Source: Candidatus Hydrogenedentota bacterium
Lineage (GTDB): Bacteria; Hydrogenedentota; Hydrogenedentia; Hydrogenedentales; CAITNO01
DNA length: 5,650 nt
Assembly (NCBI GenBank): GCA_007124105.1
Contig: SLFT01000116.1
Span: forward strand, 1-5,650
Direction of reading: 5' to 3'
In this document: positions 1-5,650 of the stretch, piece after piece
Layout: each line of letters opens with the position of its first letter
Numbering within the stretch: the first letter of the stretch is position 1
Made by a program: the position numbers and the translations under genes
Notes under the pieces: generated by a model
What the model saw: only the letters and a program-made list of their open reading frames with translations
Databases searched by the model: none
Told to the model about the DNA's origin: nothing

Positions 1-996
1 CTGGGCGAGCCGCAGCTGCCCTTTTCCGACCAGGGGCGGCTGCCGCAACAGGTGTTCGATGCCTTTTTGCCCTACGCGCCCACGCGCCTGCCCACAACCA
101 TCACCCTCAGCGACGAACGCTCCTTTCGGCATTACGCGGGTTTGTCCGACTACCCGCATTACGACGCCTACCGCGTGATAGCGCCGGCCGCAGACGTATG
201 GCGCAGCTATGACCGCTGGCCGGACGGCGCGCGCATCGCCTGGGGCGCGCCCCTCGAAGGCATCGGCGAACTCTCGCGCGTGTTGCGCGACATGAGCCGA
301 CCGCGCCCCTGCGCGATTTGGTCGCAGGGACCGTTCAGCGGTTGGTATGTGATAGACGGCCGCACGCGACTGTCGCCCACCGCGGATGAGTTGCGCTCAC
401 AGGCCTATCACGCGCTGGCCACGCGCATCATATCACTGTATTGGTTTAATCTGAGTCTGCGCTCCATTACCCAATACCGCGACACACTCGACGAAATGGC
501 GCGTATTGGACGCGAGATATACATGCTCGAGGACTTTTACATGGAAGGCGACGCCTATCGGCTCACGCGGCTCAACAAAGACAACGGCGACCTGGACTGG
601 GAGTTATCCTCCATACTTGCGCCCCAGGGGCTGTTGATGTTCGCCCTGGACCTCGACTACGCGCCGGACCATGACGAAAAGGTGTTCCGTTTCAACCCGC
701 CCCGCCCGGCCGTTTTCACCTTTGAACTGCCGCCGTATTTGCCCAACCCCGGCGACGTATTCCGCGTTGACGCCGACGGCGTCCACGAGGTGACGTGGCG
801 GGTACACAACAACGCCGTTGTGATAGAAGACGAAGCAACGCTGGCGGCGGTGTATGTGGCCGCGGCCGATGAAACGCAACGCAACGAAATCGCCGCCAAA
901 CGCCTCGCGCTTATTGCGCGGGAAGACGCCATCGGCTTTGATCCCGCCAACAATGACGACGACTTCGCGCAGCTGTTGGAACTGGTTCCCGAGTAA
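1..996 (+). CDS. Glycoside-hydrolase-like TIM-barrel protein, C-terminal part (5' end outside window)
   Basis: The frame is open from the first base and ends at TAA 994-996, so 331 residues of a longer protein are visible. A GTG at 52 could be read as a start, but 17 in-frame codons precede it and there is no Shine-Dalgarno site, so the gene is treated as 5'-truncated. Visible residues about 104-115 (CAIWSQGPFSGW) and 125-152 (from SPTADELRSQAYHAL to LYWFNLS) resemble the last two beta/alpha units of glycoside-hydrolase-type TIM barrels, where a strand with W-x-Q is followed by a PT-x-E-x-R helix and a hydrophobic strand. Residues about 210-290 look beta-rich, consistent with an accessory beta-sandwich. 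The tail carries a charged helix and an IGFDP motif. The catalytic acids and any signal peptide would lie upstream, so activity and substrate are unknown. A catalytically dead or carbohydrate-binding homologue is possible. The fold assignment rests on motif resemblance only. Confidence 0.6.
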   Translation: MGEPQLPFSDQGRLPQQVFDAFLPYAPTRLPTTITLSDERSFRHYAGLSDYPHYDAYRVIAPAADVWRSYDRWPDGARIAWGAPLEGIGELSRVLRDMSRPRPCAIWSQGPFSGWYVIDGRTRLSPTADELRSQAYHALATRIISLYWFNLSLRSITQYRDTLDEMARIGREIYMLEDFYMEGDAYRLTRLNKDNGDLDWELSSILAPQGLLMFALDLDYAPDHDEKVFRFNPPRPAVFTFELPPYLPNPGDVFRVDADGVHEVTWRVHNNAVVIEDEATLAAVYVAAADETQRNEIAAKRLALIAREDAIGFDPANNDDDFAQLLELVPE

Positions 997-1055
997 CGAC
1001 AGCGACATTTTCGTCCGCCGGAAACTTAGAGCGTGTACGACTCGCGATGATGAAA

Positions 1056-1105
1056 TCCATGGATGGACACGGATGACGAGAATAATGGACAATTGACAGT
1101 GGATA
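1056..1105. repeat. Degenerate intergenic repeat-like segment
   Basis: This stretch is built from short related words: CCATGGATGG, GGACACGGATGA, AATGGACAATTGACAGTGGA. GGA-containing units recur every few bases. It lies outside any credible gene, between two convergent genes. From memory, similar GATGGACACGGATG-type strings occur as dispersed noncoding repeats in several environmental bacterial genomes and yield spurious ORFs reading IRVHPW on the opposite strand, as they do here. Copy number cannot be judged from one window. Confidence 0.35.
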
Positions 1106-1112
1106 GTTTGGG

Positions 1113-1152
1113 GTCCTGGGAACGCCGCACCCCAGTGCGGCAAAACCAGGGC
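1113..1152. repeat. Two-part palindrome (stem-loop) between convergent genes
   Basis: The inner stem is a perfect 7-bp pairing, GCCGCAC at 1124-1130 with GTGCGGC at 1135-1141, around a CCCA loop. After a symmetric 4x4 internal loop, an outer stem pairs CCTGG at 1115-1119 with CCAGG at 1146-1150, extendable by a wobble pair and a G-C pair to 1113/1152. Neither strand has a T-run after the stem, so it is not a textbook intrinsic terminator. It could still act as a bidirectional transcript end or 3' stabiliser for the two converging genes, or be a REP-like dispersed palindrome. Confidence 0.5.
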
Positions 1153-1214
1153 GGAAGGCATCCGATTCGCGAGGGACACCTGATGAAAACGAAAATGCAG
1201 GTCACGATATCCGG

Positions 1215-2471
1215 TTAACGGAGCCAGCCGGTTTGCTGATACAAGTTAATCAGGGCGCGGTTGACCAGGTATTCACCCGCGCCCGGCGCCACGCGTACAC
1301 CAATATCCGCGCCGTAACCGCCTTCCGCGCAGGCGTTGATTGTTGGGAAATATCCCAGCGAACCGTTGCAATAGCCCACGAACCAGGTGTGTTCAAACTT
1401 CGAACGTTCTTTCAGCGACAGTCCGTGTTCCACGAAGAATTCGCCAGGAAACGTTGCCAATGCAAAGTCGTCGCCTATCACGGCGGTGCAAAGTTCCGCC
1501 TCCACGGTTCTGTCGGGATCGCGAGAGCGGCGCGGCGCAAGCGCCACCAGCTCGTTGTGAAAGGTAACGTCAAGGTCGCGGGCAAACTCCGTAATGTTGG
1601 CGGAAACCCGCAGCACCTCGTCGGCCAGCGCGTATCCCATGCGTTCCATCTCCTCGAAGCCGCCTTCCTCCACGGGCGTCTTGTCGCCAAAGGGGTTAAT
1701 ATCGCCACAAGCGCCCTGGAGAAACAGACAGTGGCCGCCGAGGGTCTCCTCGACGCGACGCGTCATGGCGCCGGGAAAATCCGCCGAAATCAAGAGATTG
1801 TCGGGACCCAGCACCACCGGATGACACGCGAAGTTTACCAGCGTGGCCAGAAGCGCGCCGTCAAGTCGTTCAATACGAATCACGCCCACCGCATGATCAA
1901 CTGGGCTGGTGGGGATGCGTTCAGGGTTCGACCAAAGCATCTCAACTTCGTTGTCGTCGCCGACAAGACGCCGGTTGTGACCTTCCGCCGTCTCGCCCCA
2001 ACCCGCGCCGATCTGCACCGGCGTCAGCGCGGCGGCCGCTTCGTTAATGGCCGCCACGATTTTTGCTTCCACATCCCGCGCCCACGGCGCCTCCTCGCTG
2101 GGGAAATCGCGTTGGAAACTCGCGGCGGAATGAGAATGAGATACGGCAAACAGGAGGTTTTCCAGGCCGGCTTCCTGTTTCACCGCCGCACGAATGCGTT
2201 CCATGCTGTCGCCGGGAATGCCGCCCAAATCCAACGCGATGACCACCAGATGGCCTGTTTCACCGCGCAAAACCAACGCCCGCGCGAGCAACGGATCGTG
2301 AACCCCCGTGGAAACGTCGCTGCCCCGCGCGGCATAACCATACATACTACCGCCCGGCGGCGGCGTAATGTCCCGTTGCGCAACGCCGCCTGAAAGCGCT
2401 GTTGCCGTCATCGTTATACTTAATACAAGAATTGTTATCAGCGCTATGTGCGCTACAGCTGTTTTTGCCAT
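1215..2471 (-). CDS. Exported neutral/alkaline ceramidase-like hydrolase, single domain
   Basis: The 418-residue protein belongs to the neutral/alkaline non-lysosomal ceramidase N-terminal domain family, zinc enzymes that cleave amide bonds in ceramide-like lipids in the best-known members. The ATG at 2471 is preferred: a GGAGGT site lies 6-7 bases upstream and it opens directly into a signal peptide (Lys3, hydrophobic run about 5-23, cleavage probably near 24-28). An in-frame extension to 2585 would start inside the likely promoter. After the signal come AQRDITPPPG (31-40) and MYGYAARG (43-50). Putative zinc ligands are a histidine of SHSHS (H112/H114), H217 in FACHP, E344 in FPGEF, and a tyrosine in VGYCNGSLGY (Y367 or Y374). 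The GDINP loop at 256-260 sits where ceramidases carry their catalytic-site loop. Pseudomonas ceramidase is about 650 residues with an extra C-terminal Ig-like domain that is absent here. Many short relatives have unknown substrates, so ceramide is not proven. It is convergent with the upstream glycosidase-like gene and divergent from folD. Confidence 0.85.
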   Translation of the reverse strand: MAKTAVAHIALITILVLSITMTATALSGGVAQRDITPPPGGSMYGYAARGSDVSTGVHDPLLARALVLRGETGHLVVIALDLGGIPGDSMERIRAAVKQEAGLENLLFAVSHSHSAASFQRDFPSEEAPWARDVEAKIVAAINEAAAALTPVQIGAGWGETAEGHNRRLVGDDNEVEMLWSNPERIPTSPVDHAVGVIRIERLDGALLATLVNFACHPVVLGPDNLLISADFPGAMTRRVEETLGGHCLFLQGACGDINPFGDKTPVEEGGFEEMERMGYALADEVLRVSANITEFARDLDVTFHNELVALAPRRSRDPDRTVEAELCTAVIGDDFALATFPGEFFVEHGLSLKERSKFEHTWFVGYCNGSLGYFPTINACAEGGYGADIGVRVAPGAGEYLVNRALINLYQQTGWLR

Positions 2472-2477
2472 GACATG

Positions 2478-2483
2478 ACCTCC
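2478..2483 (-). promoter_or_regulatory. Shine-Dalgarno site of the ceramidase-like gene
   Basis: On the minus strand GGAGGT is followed by six bases and then the ATG at 2471. This is a near-perfect anti-16S match at normal spacing and fixes the start at 2471 rather than at the in-frame codon at 2585. A second ATG at 2476-2474 is out of frame. Confidence 0.85.
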
Positions 2484-2570
2484 GTAAATACTGTTGTACC
2501 CGCGGTCGTGCGCAATGAGCGTCCTGGCCGCGCCTCCATGTTTGAACCAAAAAAAGTGACGCGCTTTAAG

Positions 2571-2599
2571 TATATACCGAACCACCCATTCCTTGCCAA
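2571..2599 (-). promoter_or_regulatory. Candidate sigma70-type promoter for the ceramidase-like gene
   Basis: Read on the minus strand, TTGGCA (2599-2594, five of six matches to TTGACA) is followed by a 17-base spacer and TATATA (2576-2571). An overlapping TATACT (2574-2569) would be a better -10 but needs a 19-base spacer. Transcription would begin near 2560-2565 and give a leader of about 90 bases. The in-frame codon at 2585 would then not be transcribed, which supports the shorter protein. Confidence 0.45.
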
Positions 2600-2683
2600 C
2601 GACATCGTCAGAAGTACCATATCCGCCAGGTAAAAGGCGCGCTTATCTTGCGCCCGTATGCCGCTTGTGTTACTCTAATCTAC

Positions 2684-2703
2684 AGCGCTAACAGTATAGC
2701 GCT
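2684..2703. repeat. AGCGCT inverted repeat upstream of folD (possible operator)
   Basis: Two copies of AGCGCT flank an 8-base spacer (AACAGTAT). Because each half is self-complementary, the pair is both a direct and an inverted repeat and could form a 6-bp hairpin, followed on the plus strand by TTTT. It lies about 125 bases before the folD start. It could be a dimeric regulator site or a weak attenuator, and chance cannot be excluded. Confidence 0.3.
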
Positions 2704-2811
2704 TTTCAAACTCCATGCGGGAACCGTTTTCGTGGAAGGCCGTGCCGCGTTGGAGACAATGAACATTTTGGCGTTAATGCTCGGGCACGCGAAAGGCGCC
2801 ATAAAGATAAG

Positions 2812-2816
2812 AAGGA
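2812..2816 (+). promoter_or_regulatory. Shine-Dalgarno site of folD
   Basis: AAGGA within GAAGGAACC lies 10 bases before the ATG at 2827, slightly long but usable spacing. It supports the annotated start, which also matches the expected FolD N-terminus (the AKIIDGKKI segment at residues 7-15). Confidence 0.65.
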
Positions 2817-2826
2817 ACCGGCACAA

Positions 2827-3726
2827 ATGAAAAGAAAACGCCCCGCAAAAATCATTGACGGCAAAAAGATTTCAGCCGCCATCCTGAATGATCTGCGCGA
2901 CGAAATAGCGACGCTGAATCGCAAAGGTATTGTTCCGGGGCTTGCTGTGGCCCTGGTAGGCGATGATCCTGCCAGCCAGGTGTATGTACGGGCTAAACGC
3001 CGTACTTGCGCTGATCTCGGCATAGCATCGTTTTCCTATGATTTGCCGCGAAACTGCGCCGAGAAGCGACTCCTGAAACTGATAGACAAACTGAACGCCG
3101 ATCCCAAGGTGCATGGCATTCTGGTACAGATGCCGCTGCCGAAACAGATCAGCGAAAAACGCGCCCTCGAAGCCATCCGTCCCGAGAAGGATGTGGACGG
3201 GTTTCACCCGGTCAATGTGGGGCGCCTGCTGAACGGCGAAGAGTGTTTTGCCGCATGTACGCCCGCGGGCTGCCACGCGTTGTTGTTGCGTTCAGGTTAT
3301 GACCCCGCAGGCAAGCATGTGGTAATCGTAGGTCGGTCGAATATTGTGGGCAAGCCTCTTGCCGCGCTGCTGATGCAAAAAGCGGCGGGCGCAAACGCCA
3401 CGGTAACCGTGTGCCATTCCCGCACCCGCAATATCGGCAGGTATACCCGCGAAGCGGATATCCTGGTGGCGGCCATGGGCGTTCCTGAATTCATCAAGCC
3501 GCGCATGGTGCGCGAGGGCGCGGTGGTACTTGACGTGGGCGTAAACCGCATCCCCGACGCAAGCAGGAAAAGTGGAACGCGGCTGATTGGCGATGTGGCT
3601 TTTGCGGGCGTATCAAAGAAAGCGCGCGCCATTACGCCCGTGCCCGGCGGCGTAGGCCCCATGACCATCGCCATGCTTATGACCAACACCGTGAAAGCGG
3701 CGCGTCTTGCCAGTGAAGGCCGATAG
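2827..3726 (+). CDS. folD: FolD: bifunctional methylenetetrahydrofolate dehydrogenase / methenyltetrahydrofolate cyclohydrolase
   Basis: This cytosolic enzyme interconverts 5,10-methylene-THF, 5,10-methenyl-THF and 10-formyl-THF with NADP, supplying one-carbon units for purine, formyl-methionyl-tRNA and methyl metabolism. The 299-residue protein is full length (E. coli FolD is 288). Visible family signatures, in order: YVRAK with Y53 and catalytic K56; QMPLP at 101-105; KDVDGFHP at 121-128 with the folate-binding aspartate; CTPAG at 144-148; the dinucleotide-binding segment VGRSNIVGKP at 168-177; CHSRT at 196-200; VLDVGVN at 234-240; GDVAF at 255-259; and the C-terminal signature TPVPGGVGPMTIAML at 270-284. 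The N-terminus has a short basic extension (MKRKRP). All key residues appear intact, so activity is expected. It heads a tight run of three genes, ending 4 bases before the sensor kinase. It is probably cotranscribed with the two-component pair, although nothing in FolD itself suggests a signalling role. Confidence 0.97.
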   Translation: MKRKRPAKIIDGKKISAAILNDLRDEIATLNRKGIVPGLAVALVGDDPASQVYVRAKRRTCADLGIASFSYDLPRNCAEKRLLKLIDKLNADPKVHGILVQMPLPKQISEKRALEAIRPEKDVDGFHPVNVGRLLNGEECFAACTPAGCHALLLRSGYDPAGKHVVIVGRSNIVGKPLAALLMQKAAGANATVTVCHSRTRNIGRYTREADILVAAMGVPEFIKPRMVREGAVVLDVGVNRIPDASRKSGTRLIGDVAFAGVSKKARAITPVPGGVGPMTIAMLMTNTVKAARLASEGR

Positions 3727-3730
3727 CCGC

Positions 3731-5086
3731 ATGGACACGGCGCGACAGCCTGCGCAAACAGGCAACAGGAAGGTGATGGGCCTTGCCGTGTTCATTTTTT
3801 GCGCGGTTGCTGTTATTACTGCGGGCTACTATGCGCGCCAGTCCCGCGCTATTGAAGGGCAGAAGCAAGCCCACGGGACGCTGTTGCTGGATATGGCTGA
3901 AAACGGAATGCGGGCGCATCTGCGCGGCGACAGCTATCACCCGGAACACCTCGAGGATTGGTTTCTGGGACTTATGGTATCGGCGCAGCTGGGCGGCATA
4001 CGCCTTGCCGATGCACAAGGGCGACCTATCATGGCACTGGGCGTGTACGCGCAGCCTGCGGAAAACGTAGGTGGGGCCGGCTTGGTCGAGGTGTGCCGCG
4101 TTCTACCATCGCTTGAGAGTCTGCCGCCGCCGCGCGGATGGCGGCGCGCCAGTCCGCGCGGGCCGGGGCAAGGCCCCGGCATGGGGCCGGGCAGGGGCGC
4201 CGGCATGGGCTGGATGACGTTGCCGCCCGGTCCTTACACGTTTGCGCTGGCGCTGGATGCCGCACCCTGGTATGAGCGCCGTACCGCGTTGTTGGCGCAC
4301 ACCATGATCGGCGCTGTTCTGGCATTTCTTTGCGCCGGTCTTCTTACGGCGTTGTTTTGGCTGCGGGAGCGGCAAGGGCAATTACATGTACAACTTGTTG
4401 GCGCAAAAGAACAGGCAGCGCGCCAGGCCATGCTCGCGCAGCTCGGCGCAGGATTGGCCCATGAAACCAAGAACCCGCTTGGCCTCATCCGGGGGCTTGC
4501 CCAGGGTATGCGCGACCAACCGGATGTAAACAAGGCGACCCGGAAACGTCTTTCAAATATTATTGATGAAACAGACCGCGTAGTGGGCCGCATAGACAGT
4601 TTCTTGACCTTCGCCAAACCCGTCGAGCCTGCGGTCCGGCCGGTGGCGCTCGATGGACTGCTTGCGGATATCGAGGCGTTGCTGCGCGATGAGGCGGCGG
4701 CGGGCAACATCGCGTTGACCCTGGACGACGCGGCCCTCGTAATTGACGCCGACGCCGACCTGCTGCGCCGCGCCCTGCTCAACCTGCTGCTGAACGCCTT
4801 CAAAGCCTGCAAGGGCGGCGGCAAGGTACATGTCGCCGCGTTCCGGGACGGGAATGGACAGGCGCGTATTGTGGTGCGCGACACAGGCTGCGGCATTGCC
4901 GACGACGACCTGCCCCGCATCACTACACCATACTTTTCACGTTTCGAGGACGGGGTCGGCCTCGGGTTGGCGTTGACCGACGAAATCGCGCGCGCCCACG
5001 GATGGCGTCTCGAATTTACGTCCGCCCCGGGCCAGGGAACAGAAGCGCAGCTGGTCGGCATCACGAGTAAGGATACAACGGCATGA
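3731..5086 (+). CDS. Membrane-bound sensor histidine kinase (HisKA + HATPase_c), NtrB/ZraS-like
   Basis: The 451-residue inner-membrane kinase senses a signal outside the cytoplasm and phosphorylates the adjacent NtrC-type regulator. Transmembrane helix 1 is about residues 16-34 and helix 2 about 189-211, enclosing a roughly 150-residue sensor domain. That domain carries a Gly/Pro/Arg/Met-rich stretch at 132-162. No HAMP or PAS domain fits between helix 2 and the dimerisation helix: only about 30 residues separate them. The H-box is GLAHETKNPLG with phosphoacceptor H244, the N-box NLLLNAFKA (N355), G1 DTGCGI (384-389), and G2 GVGLGLAL (408-415). The short ATP lid has PYFSR where PFFTT is usual. 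The ATG at 3731 is chosen with GAAGG at 3715-3719. TTG 3707 and GTG 3713 overlap folD and lack a ribosome site. ATG 3776, with AGGA just upstream and directly before helix 1, is a reasonable alternative. The stop codon overlaps the regulator's start. The ligand is unknown. Confidence 0.93.
   Translation: MDTARQPAQTGNRKVMGLAVFIFCAVAVITAGYYARQSRAIEGQKQAHGTLLLDMAENGMRAHLRGDSYHPEHLEDWFLGLMVSAQLGGIRLADAQGRPIMALGVYAQPAENVGGAGLVEVCRVLPSLESLPPPRGWRRASPRGPGQGPGMGPGRGAGMGWMTLPPGPYTFALALDAAPWYERRTALLAHTMIGAVLAFLCAGLLTALFWLRERQGQLHVQLVGAKEQAARQAMLAQLGAGLAHETKNPLGLIRGLAQGMRDQPDVNKATRKRLSNIIDETDRVVGRIDSFLTFAKPVEPAVRPVALDGLLADIEALLRDEAAAGNIALTLDDAALVIDADADLLRRALLNLLLNAFKACKGGGKVHVAAFRDGNGQARIVVRDTGCGIADDDLPRITTPYFSRFEDGVGLGLALTDEIARAHGWRLEFTSAPGQGTEAQLVGITSKDTTA
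4162..4209 (+). repeat. Hairpin-prone, partly duplicated GC-rich segment inside the kinase gene
   Basis: GCCGGGGC at 4162-4169 pairs perfectly with GCCCCGGC at 4173-4180 across a 3-base loop. A competing hairpin pairs GGCCCC 4172-4177 with GGGGCC 4183-4188. The word CCGGCATGGG occurs at 4176-4185 and again at 4200-4209, exactly 24 bases (8 codons) apart, so the reading frame is kept. It encodes GPGQGPGMGPGRGAGMGW. This looks like a small in-frame expansion by slippage. Confidence 0.7.
5068..5073 (+). promoter_or_regulatory. Shine-Dalgarno site of the response regulator
   Basis: TAAGGA inside the end of the kinase gene lies 9 bases before the ATG at 5083, supporting that start. Together with the ATGA stop/start overlap it suggests coupled translation of kinase and regulator. 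Confidence 0.65.
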
Positions 5087-5650
5087 ATACCACCCCCAGT
5101 ATCGTAGTGGCCGACGACGAGGCCGCGCAACGACAATTAATCGGCGACGCCCTGGAACACGCCGGTTTCAAGGCCGTGTTGTGCGCGGATGGCAAAGAGG
5201 CCCTTGACCACGCAGACGCCTGCGATTTGATGCTGCTGGATGTACGCATGCCGAACATGTCCGGACTTGAAGCGCTGGCGCAATTGCACAGGTCGCATCC
5301 CGATGTGCCGGTAATCCTGCTGACCGCCTATATTGATGTGCGCGACGCCGTGGCCGCCATGAAAATGGGCGCGCGCGATTACATCGAGAAACCGGTGGAC
5401 CTTGATGAACTTGTCACGGTCATCGAGGATACCCTCGGCATCAGCGTCGCCGATGACGCCGCTGCGCCGCTGCCTGAAGGCGTGGTGGCGGAAAGCGAGG
5501 CCATGCGCGCACTGTTTCGTCAGGCCCACAAGGTTGCCGTCACCGAGGCCACCGTATTTATCCTGGGCGAAAGCGGCGCGGGCAAGGAAATCGTTGCCCA
5601 CGCCATCCATCAATTGAGCCCGCGTCACGACCGGGTCATGCTCGCACTCA
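5083..5650 (+). CDS. NtrC-family sigma54-dependent response regulator (3' end outside window)
   Basis: The frame runs from ATG 5083 to the window edge without a stop, giving 189 residues. Residues 1-118 form a receiver domain: acidic pocket D11/D12, phosphoacceptor D53 in LLDVRMP, T81 in LLTAY, and K103 in IEKPVD. A short linker with Ala/Asp-rich sequence leads at about 134 into a sigma54-interaction AAA+ domain: VVAESEAMRALFRQAHKVA, then Walker A GESGAGKE at 162-169 and AHAIHQLSPR at 172-181. The rest of the ATPase, the GAFTGA loop and the Fis-type DNA-binding helix would lie downstream. Phosphorylation by the overlapping upstream kinase should trigger ATP-driven opening of sigma54 promoters. 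The visible part has intact receiver and Walker A residues. After SPR the sequence HDRVMLAL departs from the common family pattern (P-F-x-x-x-N-C), though only the first bases of that segment are seen. Target genes are unknown. Confidence 0.93.
   Translation, partial: MNTTPSIVVADDEAAQRQLIGDALEHAGFKAVLCADGKEALDHADACDLMLLDVRMPNMSGLEALAQLHRSHPDVPVILLTAYIDVRDAVAAMKMGARDYIEKPVDLDELVTVIEDTLGISVADDAAAPLPEGVVAESEAMRALFRQAHKVAVTEATVFILGESGAGKEIVAHAIHQLSPRHDRVMLAL

Larger units (their letters stand above)
2472..2826. other. Divergent intergenic region, 355 bases
   Basis: It separates the ceramidase-like gene (minus strand) from folD (plus strand) and holds the minus-strand promoter and Shine-Dalgarno site listed separately. 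For folD the best promoter guess is weak: TTGCCA at 2593-2598, a 16-base spacer and TACCAT at 2615-2620, whose -35 overlaps that of the opposite promoter. Short inverted repeats are present: GGCGC 2636-2640 with GCGCC 2650-2654, and AGCGCT 2684-2689 with 2698-2703. The AT-richer composition of parts of this stretch fits a regulatory region. No convincing small gene, riboswitch or RNA gene was seen. Confidence 0.5.

Noticed and set aside
1113..1152. Intrinsic terminator call for the convergent palindrome
   Set aside because: No T-run follows the stem on either strand and an internal loop splits it, so it is listed as a palindromic repeat instead.
604..1179. Minus-strand open frame of 191 codons overlapping the first gene and the gap
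   Set aside because: Most of it is antisense to the glycoside-hydrolase-like gene, and the remainder translates the intergenic repeat and palindrome. No ribosome site or domain was seen.
1233..2393. Long plus-strand open frame opposite the ceramidase-like gene
   Set aside because: It is fully antisense to a gene with clear family motifs, signal peptide and ribosome site. Its translation is Arg/His/Val-rich with no recognisable domain, as expected for a GC-rich shadow frame.
2472..2585. Longer N-terminus for the ceramidase-like protein starting at 2585
   Set aside because: It would place 38 residues before a clear signal peptide, starts upstream of the likely -10 element, and ignores the strong GGAGGT site before 2471.
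2600..2826. Sigma54 (-24/-12) promoter upstream of folD
   Set aside because: No TGGCAC-N5-TTGC-like arrangement was found. The CGGCAC near 2819-2824 lacks the partner element and sits against the start codon.
2648..2830. Possible 60-residue leader protein whose stop overlaps the folD start (ATGA)
   Set aside because: It needs a TTG start without a Shine-Dalgarno site, has no recognisable motif, and covers the hairpin and promoter region. The stop/start overlap is most likely chance.
4234..5136. Minus-strand open frame of 300 codons opposite the kinase
   Set aside because: Its composition is Ser/Arg/Ala-rich shadow sequence, and it is antisense to intact kinase motifs and crosses the kinase/regulator junction.

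Overview
The window is a GC-rich bacterial stretch with five protein-coding genes, two of them cut by the window edges. No rRNA, tRNA, CRISPR array or insertion sequence was seen. The organism cannot be fixed from the sequence. A glycoside-hydrolase-like protein beside a secreted ceramidase-family enzyme, together with the style of the intergenic palindromes, suggests a Planctomycetota/Lentisphaerota/Hydrogenedentota-like genome. This is inference at low confidence.

Layout. Positions 1-996 (+) hold the C-terminal part of a TIM-barrel, glycoside-hydrolase-like protein with a beta-rich tail. Positions 997-1214 are a short gap between convergent genes, with a repeat-like segment and a strong two-part palindrome. 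Positions 1215-2471 (-) encode an exported, single-domain neutral/alkaline ceramidase-like hydrolase with a clear Shine-Dalgarno site and a plausible sigma70-type promoter. Positions 2472-2826 are a 355-base divergent intergenic region. Positions 2827-3726 (+) encode FolD, the bifunctional methylene-THF dehydrogenase/cyclohydrolase. Positions 3731-5086 (+) encode a membrane sensor histidine kinase with an unusual Gly/Pro/Met-rich stretch in its extracytoplasmic domain. Positions 5083-5650 (+) begin an NtrC-type, sigma54-dependent response regulator that runs off the window.

How the genes relate. folD, the kinase and the regulator are packed like an operon, with a 4-base gap and then an ATGA stop/start overlap. 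The kinase and regulator are almost certainly a cognate two-component pair. folD is a housekeeping C1-metabolism gene, and its link to the pair may be positional only. The ceramidase-like gene is divergent from this operon and separately promoted. No strong candidate for a wholly new system was found. The best leads are the kinase's low-complexity sensor segment, the compact ceramidase-like enzyme, and the composite repeat/palindrome in the convergent gap.
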